64,000 nt of DNA from assembly GCF_000187465.1 (NCBI RefSeq), contig NZ_GL732439.1:459341-523340 (forward strand), given 5' to 3'. Shown one piece after another: positions 27,298 to 33,999 of this stretch; position 1 is the first letter of the stretch, and the number at the start of each line of letters is the position of its first letter. The notes under the pieces are model-generated. The model was not told the DNA's origin and did not search any database. It saw nothing but the letters and a program-made list of their open reading frames with translations. Origin of the DNA: Streptococcus infantis ATCC 700779. Lineage in GTDB: Bacteria; Bacillota; Bacilli; Lactobacillales; Streptococcaceae. The translations under genes were made by a program, and so were the position numbers.

Positions 27298-27954
27298 ATG
27301 AAAATTCTAATTGTAGAAGATGAAGACATGATCCGTGAGGGAATTAGTGATTATTTGACGGATTGTGGCTATGAAACCATTCAGGCAGCAGATGGCCTTG
27401 AGGCTTTAAAACAATTTTCCAATCACCAAGTTGCCTTGGTTCTCTTAGATATTCAAATGCCGAAACTCAATGGTTTAGAGGTTTTGTCAGAAATCCGTAA
27501 AAGCAGTCAAGTTCCGGTCTTGATGTTGACAGCCTTTCAGGACGAAGAATATAAGATGAGTGCCTTTGCTGCATTAGCAGATGGATATTTGGAAAAGCCT
27601 TTTTCCCTATCTTTATTAAAGGTACGAGTGGATGCCATCTTTAAGCGTTATTATGATACTGGTCGTATTTTTACCTATAGGGACACCCAGGTAGACTTTG
27701 ACAGTTATAGCGCTAAAGTAGCAGGTCAAGAAGTTGCAGTGAATGCAAAAGAACTAGAAATTTTAGACTATCTGGTTAAAAATGAAGGTCGAGCCTTAAC
27801 ACGGTCGCAGATTATCGATGCTGTATGGAAGATGACAGATGAGGTTCCTTTTGACAGAGTGATCGATGTCTATATCAAGGAACTACGGAAAAAATTGGAT
27901 TTAGACTGTATTCTTACCGTGCGCAATGTTGGTTATAAATTGGAGAGAAAATGA
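27298..27954 (+). CDS. vncR: Response regulator VncR (OmpR/PhoB family)
   Basis: A 218-residue regulator. The receiver domain has the acidic pocket EDED at residues 7-10, the phospho-acceptor Asp in VLLDIQMPK (near 51), Thr in LMLTAF and Lys in YLEKPFS. The C-terminal winged helix includes RVIDVYIKELRKKL and VRNVGYKLERK. It is translated together with vncS (ATGA overlap). Targets are unknown; the neighbouring vex operon is the obvious candidate. Confidence 0.94.
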   Translation: MKILIVEDEDMIREGISDYLTDCGYETIQAADGLEALKQFSNHQVALVLLDIQMPKLNGLEVLSEIRKSSQVPVLMLTAFQDEEYKMSAFAALADGYLEKPFSLSLLKVRVDAIFKRYYDTGRIFTYRDTQVDFDSYSAKVAGQEVAVNAKELEILDYLVKNEGRALTRSQIIDAVWKMTDEVPFDRVIDVYIKELRKKLDLDCILTVRNVGYKLERK

Positions 27955-29270
27955 GACGTTCAGGTTTATTTAAAAAAATTTTTATCTATACCTTCTCGGT
28001 ATTTTCTACCTTGGTCATTTGTTTGCATTTGGCCATCTATTTCCTCTTTCCTCCGACCTATCTCAGTCACCGTCAGGAGAGCATAGGGCAAAAGGCTACA
28101 GAAATTGCCCAGTCTCTCCAAGGCAAAGATAGTCAAGCTATTCAGGAAGTCCTTGAACTTTATTCTAAAAGCAGTGATATTAAGGGAGCTGTTAAGGGAG
28201 AGATGACTCAGGATAAGTTGGAAGTCAATGATAATCTTCCCATTGATAAACAACGACAGACGGCCTCCTTAGTTATTGAGGAAAGAGAAGTTCAAACTAA
28301 GGATGGTCAGACGATGACCTTGCAGTTTTTAGCTTCTATGGATTTGCAGAAAGAAGCAGAAGACATCAGTCTTCAATTTCTACCTTATACTTTATTAGCG
28401 TCTTTCATCATTTCGCTCCTCATCGCCTTTATCTATGCTAGAACCATTGTTGCTCCTATTTTGGAAATCAAACGAGTGACTCGACGGATGATGGATTTGG
28501 ATGCAGAAGTGAGGTTGCGCGTGGATTCTAAGGATGAAATTGGAGATCTTAAAGAACAAATCAACAGCCTTTATCAGCATCTCTTGACTGTGATTGCAGA
28601 TTTGCATGAGAAAAACGAGGCCATTCTCCAGCTGGAAAAGATGAAGGTTGAGTTTTTACGAGGAGCTTCCCACGAACTGAAAACGCCTCTAGCTAGTCTA
28701 AAGATTCTTCTGGAGAATATGAAAGCCAATATTGGACGCTATAAAGATCGGGACCATTATCTGGGAGTTTCTTTGGGGATTGTGGATGATTTGAGTCACC
28801 ATGTCCAGCAAATCTTATCCCTTTCTTCAGTGCAAGAATTGCGAGATAAGAAAGAAGAAATCAACCTTTTTGAAATGACAGATTTTCTCTTAAAGGATTA
28901 TGATTTATTAGCTAAAGAGAGGGAAATATCAGTTGTGAATCAACTGACTGACCAACAAACTTATCTAAATCCTTCGGTACTCAAGCTGATTCTTTCCAAT
29001 CTTATCAGTAATGCTGTGAAACACTCTGTTCAAGGTGGTTATTTAAAAATTGGGACAGAAGATGGCTGGGTTTTCATTGAGAACGCCTGTACACCTGAGG
29101 AGCAAGATAAGTTTGAACAATCCTTTACAGTATCTAGTCGACAAAGTAAGGGAGCTGGTTTGGGACTATTTGTAGTTAAAAGTTTATTGGAAAACGAAGA
29201 AATTGACTATCGATTTGAACGCTATGAAGACCACTTAGCCTTTTATATGAACCTACCCAAAGACCTGTAA
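27951..29270 (+). CDS. vncS: Sensor histidine kinase VncS
   Basis: A 439-residue kinase with two membrane helices (about 10-32 and 145-167), an extracellular loop of about 110 residues, HAMP region, phospho-acceptor His in FLRGASHELKTPLASLKI (near residue 240), and an ATP-binding domain with N box LILSNLISNAVKHS and G box GAGLGLFVVKSL. Its sensed signal is not known with certainty. It is followed by about 145 bp of leader before fba. Confidence 0.94.
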   Translation: MRRSGLFKKIFIYTFSVFSTLVICLHLAIYFLFPPTYLSHRQESIGQKATEIAQSLQGKDSQAIQEVLELYSKSSDIKGAVKGEMTQDKLEVNDNLPIDKQRQTASLVIEEREVQTKDGQTMTLQFLASMDLQKEAEDISLQFLPYTLLASFIISLLIAFIYARTIVAPILEIKRVTRRMMDLDAEVRLRVDSKDEIGDLKEQINSLYQHLLTVIADLHEKNEAILQLEKMKVEFLRGASHELKTPLASLKILLENMKANIGRYKDRDHYLGVSLGIVDDLSHHVQQILSLSSVQELRDKKEEINLFEMTDFLLKDYDLLAKEREISVVNQLTDQQTYLNPSVLKLILSNLISNAVKHSVQGGYLKIGTEDGWVFIENACTPEEQDKFEQSFTVSSRQSKGAGLGLFVVKSLLENEEIDYRFERYEDHLAFYMNLPKDL

Positions 29271-29378
29271 GATTAGGACTTTGAGGAGAGTTCCATATTT
29301 TTAGATAGAAGAAATTCAATCTAAACTACAGGAAAAACTAGATTTTTTTGTCAAAAAGTGATAAAATGAACAATGTAA

Positions 29379-29392
29379 ATGGGATATCCCAT
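29379..29392. promoter_or_regulatory. 14-bp perfect palindrome in the fba leader
   Basis: ATGGGATATCCCAT, 11 nt before the AGGAGG site of fba. Role unknown; it could form a small hairpin in the mRNA or be an operator. Confidence 0.4.
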
Positions 29393-29417
29393 AAAAATAT
29401 ACAGGAGGCCTGATAAA

Positions 29418-30299
29418 ATGGCAATCGTTTCAGCAGAAAAATTTGTCCAAGCAGCTCGTGACAACGGTTATGCAGTTGGTGGATTTAACACAAACAACCT
29501 TGAGTGGACTCAAGCTATCTTGCGCGCAGCAGAAGCTAAAAAAGCTCCAGTTTTGATCCAAACTTCAATGGGTGCTGCTAAATACATGGGTGGTTACAAA
29601 GTTGCTCGCAACTTGATCGCTAACCTTGTAGAATCAATGGGTATCACTGTACCAGTAGCTATCCACCTTGACCACGGTCACTACGAAGATGCACTTGAGT
29701 GTATCGAAGTTGGTTACACTTCAATCATGTTTGACGGTTCACACCTTCCAGTTGAAGAAAACCTTAAATTGGCTAAAGACGTAGTTGAAAAAGCACACGC
29801 TAAAGGTATCTCAGTAGAAGCTGAAGTTGGTACTATCGGTGGTGAAGAAGACGGAATCATCGGTAAAGGTGAATTGGCTCCAATCGAAGACGCTAAAGCA
29901 ATGGTTGCAACTGGTATTGACTTCTTAGCAGCTGGTATCGGTAACATCCACGGTCCTTACCCTTCAAACTGGGAAGGTCTTGACCTTGACCACTTGCAAA
30001 AATTGACAGAAGCTCTTCCAGGCTTCCCAATCGTATTGCACGGTGGATCAGGTATTCCTGATGACCAAATCCAAGCAGCTATCAAACTTGGTGTTGCTAA
30101 AGTTAACGTTAACACTGAATGCCAAATCGCATTCGCTAACGCAACTCGTAAATTTGCTCGTGACTACGAAGCAAACGAAGCAGAATACGACAAGAAGAAA
30201 CTCTTCGACCCACGTAAATTCTTGGCTGACGGTGTAAAAGCTATCCAAGCATCAGTTGAAGAACGTATCGACGTATTCGGTTCAGAAGGTAAAGCTTAA
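29418..30299 (+). CDS. fba: Fructose-1,6-bisphosphate aldolase, class II
   Basis: A 293-residue zinc aldolase of glycolysis. AIHLDHGHYED carries the catalytic Asp and a zinc His; EAEVGTIGGEEDG, IGNIHGPYP and LHGGSGIPDDQIQ complete the family pattern. ATG 29418 has SD AGGAGG and matches the family start MAIVSAEKFVQAA. Codon usage is strongly biased, as expected for a highly expressed gene. Its terminator is the left 27-bp copy that bounds the islet. Confidence 0.97.
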   Translation: MAIVSAEKFVQAARDNGYAVGGFNTNNLEWTQAILRAAEAKKAPVLIQTSMGAAKYMGGYKVARNLIANLVESMGITVPVAIHLDHGHYEDALECIEVGYTSIMFDGSHLPVEENLKLAKDVVEKAHAKGISVEAEVGTIGGEEDGIIGKGELAPIEDAKAMVATGIDFLAAGIGNIHGPYPSNWEGLDLDHLQKLTEALPGFPIVLHGGSGIPDDQIQAAIKLGVAKVNVNTECQIAFANATRKFARDYEANEAEYDKKKLFDPRKFLADGVKAIQASVEERIDVFGSEGKA

Positions 30300-30322
30300 T
30301 CTAGCTGAACAATACAAAACGA

Positions 30323-30349
30323 AACCCGCCTGTGAAGGTGGGTTTTTTG
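30323..30349 (+). repeat. fba terminator, left copy of a 27-bp direct repeat
   Basis: AACCCGCC-TGTGAA-GGTGGGTT followed by TTTT. An identical 27-bp stretch occurs at 32051-32077, and the flanking bases differ on both sides, so the match is exactly 27 bp. Confidence 0.95.
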
Positions 30350-30378
30350 TGTTTACAGAAAACTTCTTTTATCGCACA

Positions 30379-30416
30379 TAAAAAAGCAAAAACAACTAGA
30401 AGTTTTTTGCTTTTTG
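30379..30416. terminator. Terminator of the islet XRE gene
   Basis: AAAAAGCAAAAAC / GTTTTTTGCTTTTT; T-rich on both strands, so it may stop transcription from either side. Confidence 0.75.
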
Positions 30417-30432
30417 TTTTAAGAACTAAATA

Positions 30433-30894
30433 TTATTTCTTGTCATTTGAGTTCATTAAGGCTGCAACAACTGTTGCCCCAATAATTGGTGCAAGAGAAC
30501 CAATTATTCTAGAAGCATTTTTAACAGTAGAAGTGGTTGCAATTAATGAAGATGCTTCACTAATTTGTTCAAAATCTACTGATTTATTCTCAGACACCGC
30601 ATATTTTTCTGATTCATCAAAAAAATTTAGCAACAACTCTGCTCTATCAGCTCTGTCTTGATCAGTAGTTTTTAAATTTTCAATTTCAAAATCTATTACG
30701 GTACGTAATGCAATATAGTGGAGTTTTGTTAATCTACTTTTTTGAGTTTCAAGATTACTGATGGTTTGTTTAGTAACTCCTATAAGATTGCTGAGATCTG
30801 AACTTGTCCAATTCAAAATTTCTCGAATAGCTTTTAAGTTATTTTGTAGAATTGCTCTTGTATCTTCTGTTGATGGATATTTTTCTTTTAACAT
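30433..30894 (-). CDS. XRE-family regulator with a C-terminal hydrophobic helix
   Basis: A 153-residue protein. Residues about 18-70 form a helix-turn-helix (LSNLIGVTKQTISNLETQKS). The middle is charged. Residues about 126-147 (ASRIIGSLAPIIGATVVAAL) are a Gly/Ala-rich hydrophobic segment long enough to enter a membrane or bind another hydrophobic helix, which is unusual for a Cro/C1 regulator. It is transcribed away from the three small genes, which it probably represses. SD is modest (AGGT); a -10 TATAAT lies at 30922-30927 on the minus strand. Confidence 0.8.
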   Translation of the reverse strand: MLKEKYPSTEDTRAILQNNLKAIREILNWTSSDLSNLIGVTKQTISNLETQKSRLTKLHYIALRTVIDFEIENLKTTDQDRADRAELLLNFFDESEKYAVSENKSVDFEQISEASSLIATTSTVKNASRIIGSLAPIIGATVVAALMNSNDKK

Positions 30895-30921
30895 ATCTTT
30901 TACCTATAATTTTCTACTTCT

Positions 30922-31037
30922 ATTATAACAAAAATAAAATAAAATTTAAATAGTTGACTAATCAAAAATATTTTATTTGATAAAAAATAAAATATTTGTT
31001 AAAAATACTTGACAAGTATAATATTCTATATTATACT
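30922..31037. promoter_or_regulatory. Divergent control region of the islet
   Basis: Leftward -10 TATAAT (30922-30927, minus). Rightward promoter TTGACA (31009-31014), 17 nt, TATACT (31032-31037). Between them lies a perfect 12-bp inverted repeat AAATATTTTATT-N8-AATAAAATATTT (30966-30997), a candidate operator for the XRE protein. After 31037 a 136-nt leader repeats the block AATAAAGAGGA twice, the second copy being the SD of the 31174 gene. Confidence 0.7.
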
Positions 31038-31173
31038 GTATCTAATAAAAGTAGAAGGGATTTAAATTATAAGATTGGTTATTACAAAGTATAAAATAAA
31101 GAGGAATTTATAATATTGTCTTCTTTATGATTAACAGTAAAACTATTTATAAAAAATAAAGAGGAGTTTTTTT

Positions 31174-31413
31174 ATGGATATTCAATTGGCGTTTATCTTA
31201 TTGTTAATTTCTTTGTGTTTCTTTCTATTGGTTAGAAAGAACATAATTACTAAAAAGTTTACGGAATTTTTGATAAAAAATAGATGTCCAGAACTGGACT
31301 TCTTAGAGTCTAGTGAATTCAGTGTTTTAGAATGTGCAAAAATATTGAACAAAAAATATAAAATTGGTTTGATTAATTCATATATTGTGGTTAATTCAAT
31401 AAAAGTAGGTTAA
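31174..31413 (+). CDS. Small membrane-anchored protein of the islet
   Basis: A 79-residue protein. Residues about 5-20 (LAFILLLISLCFFLLV) are a membrane helix followed by basic residues, so the rest is probably cytoplasmic. The soluble part holds two cysteines and no motif I recognise. A strong SD (AGAGGAG) precedes the ATG, and it is first in a three-gene run under a near-consensus promoter. Function unknown. Confidence 0.65.
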   Translation: MDIQLAFILLLISLCFFLLVRKNIITKKFTEFLIKNRCPELDFLESSEFSVLECAKILNKKYKIGLINSYIVVNSIKVG

Positions 31414-31436
31414 TATAAAATAAATGGGTAGTTATA

Positions 31437-31781
31437 ATGGATGAACTTGTAAAAAAAATAGCAGCTTTTGGTTTACCTGGCGTAGTATTAATGATAGCAA
31501 TGAGTGCGACAGGATTAGCAGGTGGGGCAGCATTGACAACAGCCTTAGCTGCACTTGGACCTTTTGGAATGATAGGAGGAATAGTTCTTTTAGCAACTAT
31601 TGGTTTATTAGCCGATAAAATAGCGGAGTTAGGTTATGAAGAAGTTACAAAGCTTGTTCTTAAAGAACATCTTAAAACATCTTCTAAGGAAGAAGCTATT
31701 GAATTGGTTAAAAAATATCCTATTACAAAATCTATGAAATTAAAAATAATTGACTACATTGAAAATTTTAATGAAAATTAA
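31437..31781 (+). CDS. Glycine/alanine-rich hydrophobic protein of the islet
   Basis: A 114-residue protein. Residues about 10-62 are almost wholly hydrophobic and rich in Gly and Ala (GLPGVVLMIAMSATGLAGG, LGPFGMIGGIVLLATIGLL), able to make two glycine-zipper helices. The remaining C-terminal part is charged and helical (KTSSKEEAIELVKKYPITKS). The pattern resembles pore-forming or membrane-associated effectors, but I recognise no family. SD is weak (GGGTAG). It lies 23 bp after the previous gene. Confidence 0.65.
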   Translation: MDELVKKIAAFGLPGVVLMIAMSATGLAGGAALTTALAALGPFGMIGGIVLLATIGLLADKIAELGYEEVTKLVLKEHLKTSSKEEAIELVKKYPITKSMKLKIIDYIENFNEN

Positions 31782-31795
31782 AAAGAGGTAATATT

Positions 31796-32002
31796 ATGGC
31801 AAAACTATACGAATGTAGAGAGTGCTTACAACAGTTTACAAAAAAGGAAATTGATTGGGAAGCTAGTGATGAAAGATATGAAGATTACTACTGTCATGAC
31901 TGTTCAAGGTTTCTAGAACAATGTGGTATTGATGCGATGGATCCTGATGGATTTGGATACGATGATTATGGTAATTGGGATCAAGAACGTTTAGGTTTTT
32001 AG
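31796..32002 (+). CDS. Small acidic protein with a two-CxxC zinc-ribbon pattern
   Basis: A 68-residue protein. CRECLQQF and YCHDCSRF give two CxxC knuckles about 23 residues apart (C7/C10 and C33/C36), fitting a zinc ribbon. The C-terminal third is very acidic and Gly/Tyr-rich (MDPDGFGYDDYGNWD). SD AGAGGT. It is last in the islet operon, 14 bp after the hydrophobic protein. It could be a regulator or a partner that neutralises the upstream protein; this is inference only. Confidence 0.65.
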   Translation: MAKLYECRECLQQFTKKEIDWEASDERYEDYYCHDCSRFLEQCGIDAMDPDGFGYDDYGNWDQERLGF

Positions 32003-32050
32003 ATTTTTTACTTACTACAATAGATATGTTTTTATCTTATTTAACAAACT

Positions 32051-32077
32051 AACCCGCCTGTGAAGGTGGGTTTTTTG
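32051..32077 (+). repeat. Right copy of the 27-bp fba-terminator repeat
   Basis: Identical to 30323-30349 and ends the islet operon. It is followed by TTGCTTTTATAGAG, unlike the sequence after the left copy. Confidence 0.95.
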
Positions 32078-32120
32078 GTTGCTTTTATAGAGAATATACT
32101 TAAGACTACTATATACTAAG

Positions 32121-32149
32121 TTGCTAAAAGAGTCTAATTTGTGTACAAT
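32121..32149 (+). promoter_or_regulatory. Promoter placed 6 nt before the hydrolase ATG
   Basis: TTGCTA-17-TACAAT with TGTG before the -10. The ATG at 32156 begins 7 nt after the -10, where transcription is expected to start. No SD is present. Confidence 0.6.
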
Positions 32150-32155
32150 AATGCT

Positions 32156-33088
32156 ATGAAAATACTGAAAAAATGGTTTCTTGGCTTCCTTAGTCTTATG
32201 CTTTTGTTTTTAGGCGCTACATTTTTCTATCACAGAATCAGTTTACAAAAGGAAAATAAATTTTTAACACCTATGGGGCAAACAGTTCTTGTTAATGGGC
32301 ACAAAATCAATGTTTACGTTGAGGGGGATGGTCCAGAGACAATAGTAGTTCTATCAGGTGCTGGTATTGCTTCACCTATATTAGACTTTAAGAATCTAAC
32401 AGATTCCCTATCAAAAAAATATAAGGTAGTCATCGTGGAGCGGGCTGGCTATGGTTATAGCGAGGATAGCAATTATTCCAGAGATGTGATGGAAGTTTTG
32501 TCTGAGACACGTCAAGCTCTATCACAAGCAAATATATCAGGTCCTTTTATTATTCTGTCTCATTCAATGGCTAGTCTTGAAAGTCTGGCTTGGCAGGAGA
32601 AGTATCCTGATGAAGTGAAAGCCTTGGTTGGTCTGGATTGGGCCTTACCAGCTAGTTATGAGGATTTAAAGGATAATCAAGCCTTGCTTACTGTGGCTTA
32701 TTGGAGCAGTAAGATTGGCTTATTACGCTATTTCCCTGAGTCCTTTTATATAAAAAATCCAACTCTGACTGAAACTGAACGACAACAATATAAATTACTA
32801 GCATATAAGCAATTGATGTCACAAGCCATGCTTCATGAATCCCGTTTGGTAAAGGAAAATGCCAAAAAAGTTCCCTCTAGCATCAATCCGAAAATTCCAG
32901 CCATACTCCTTGTTTCTAACGGTGAAGGCACGACCTTTAGCCAATCCGAATGGCAGCATTATGCAGAGAAATTTTCTAGTGACCAGTCTAATGTTCAAGT
33001 CATCTATATGGATGCGCCTCACGAACTTTATCATTATCAAAGTCATGAAATAGTCTCTCGAATTGAAGAATTTTTAGAGAATAATTGA
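32156..33088 (+). CDS. Alpha/beta hydrolase with N-terminal membrane anchor
   Basis: A 310-residue protein. Residues about 6-24 (WFLGFLSLMLLFLGATFFY) form a membrane anchor or uncleaved signal; the rest is an alpha/beta hydrolase with VVLSGAGIASP (oxyanion region), VERAGYGYSED, nucleophile elbow LSHSMASLES (Ser near 138) and a late DAPHELYHY with a likely catalytic His. Substrate unknown; placement suggests it acts outside the membrane. I choose ATG 32156 over GTG 32141 because the GTG overlaps the -10 box; the mRNA may be leaderless. Confidence 0.85.
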   Translation: MKILKKWFLGFLSLMLLFLGATFFYHRISLQKENKFLTPMGQTVLVNGHKINVYVEGDGPETIVVLSGAGIASPILDFKNLTDSLSKKYKVVIVERAGYGYSEDSNYSRDVMEVLSETRQALSQANISGPFIILSHSMASLESLAWQEKYPDEVKALVGLDWALPASYEDLKDNQALLTVAYWSSKIGLLRYFPESFYIKNPTLTETERQQYKLLAYKQLMSQAMLHESRLVKENAKKVPSSINPKIPAILLVSNGEGTTFSQSEWQHYAEKFSSDQSNVQVIYMDAPHELYHYQSHEIVSRIEEFLENN

Positions 33089-33138
33089 GGGCTTAAAAAT
33101 CCATTGAGACTGATGATAATAATTGAAAGGAATGACTT

Positions 33139-33684
33139 ATGAATAATTCTTATATTTTACTTAGACATGCTCATTCAAGATTTTCAAGTGATGATTTTAA
33201 TAGAACTTTGTCAGAAAAAGGATTTTCATCTCTTGAACAGTTGGAGTTTTTAAATGCTTGTAAAATAGATTACTTTATTTCAAGCCCTTATAAGCGAGCT
33301 TTTGAGACAGTAAATAGTTCTCCCGTTCAATTTGATAAGATAGTACTTGATAATCGTTTACGTGAAAGAAAATTATCCTCAAGATTTATTGAAGATACTG
33401 AGTTTGAAAAAACAATTCAATATTTATGGCAAAACCCAGATAAATCTCTCATTGGAGGCGAGTCCAATCGAGAAGCATTAAATAGAATTTTAGATTTATT
33501 TGCGGACTTGGAAGAAAGGTATTCAGATAAAACCATTTTACTGAGTTCTCATGGAAATTTGCTAGGAATCTTAATCAATCATTTTGATTCCAGTTTTGAT
33601 TATGAAAAATGGGAGCAGATGACCTTTCCAGATTGTTTTCTAATTGATAGAAATGGGATTGTGAAAAGAATTATGAAAGATTAG
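33139..33684 (+). CDS. Histidine phosphatase family protein
   Basis: A 181-residue phosphoglycerate-mutase-like protein. ILLRHAHSRF near the N-terminus holds the phospho-accepting His of the RHG motif (here RHA), SSPYKRAFET a conserved Arg, GGESNREALNR the acid region and LLSSHGNLLGIL the second His. It probably dephosphorylates a small metabolite; the substrate is not readable. SD GAAAGGA. It lies 50 bp after the hydrolase and may share its transcript. Confidence 0.85.
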   Translation: MNNSYILLRHAHSRFSSDDFNRTLSEKGFSSLEQLEFLNACKIDYFISSPYKRAFETVNSSPVQFDKIVLDNRLRERKLSSRFIEDTEFEKTIQYLWQNPDKSLIGGESNREALNRILDLFADLEERYSDKTILLSSHGNLLGILINHFDSSFDYEKWEQMTFPDCFLIDRNGIVKRIMKD

Positions 33685-33743
33685 TTCTTTGATTAAATAG
33701 TGATTCTTATTGATCAAAATAGTTTGCCTTTTTACAATTCGTA

Positions 33744-33772
33744 GCCTACCCCTAATGGCAGGTTTTTTGGTG
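33744..33772 (+). terminator. Weak terminator after the phosphatase
   Basis: CCTACCCCTAATGGCAGG can pair imperfectly and is followed by TTTTTT. The region 33773-33850 shows nothing recognisable. Confidence 0.45.
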
Positions 33773-33851
33773 TTTAAAGGAAACTAATAAACCAGAATTT
33801 CTGACTCAAAAGCATTATTTTAAGAGAGAAATATCTAATTTCATAATCTAT

Positions 33852-33890
33852 AAGCAAACGCTTGCATTCCTTTATTTATTGGATTATAAT
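33852..33890 (+). promoter_or_regulatory. ABC-2 exporter promoter with overlapping cre-like site
   Basis: Promoter TTGCAT (33862-33867), 17 nt, TATAAT (33885-33890). AAGCAAACGCTTGCAT (33852-33867) matches the CcpA cre consensus WTGNAANCGNWWNCAW except for one base and covers the -35, a position suited to repression. Confidence 0.65.
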
Positions 33891-33999
33891 AGGTTGGTAT
33901 GAATCCTTCTGTAATAATATTGAGAAGGTGTAGAAAGTAAGGATTTAGAATATTTGTAGTCAAAAATACAATGTTGTTTCTTACGATAGGGAGATAGAT

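Larger units (their letters stand above)
30323..32077. mobile_element. AT-rich islet bounded by 27-bp terminator repeats
   Basis: Between the two identical terminator copies lie four small unrecognised genes: a divergent XRE regulator and three rightward small proteins. Base composition is visibly lower in GC than in fba or the genes beyond. No integrase or transposase is present. Removing one repeat plus the interior would restore fba, terminator and the hydrolase gene, which suggests gain or loss by recombination at the terminator. A role in defence, bacteriocin biology or toxin-antitoxin control is possible but unproven. Confidence 0.6.

Noticed and set aside
27233-27301. 22-codon ORF between vex3 and vncR as a Pep27 equivalent
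   Set aside because: No SD, no resemblance to Pep27, and the sequence is explained by the hairpin and promoter.
30350-32050. Integrase, transposase or terminal inverted repeats in the islet
   Set aside because: Looked for and not found; only the direct terminator repeats bound it.
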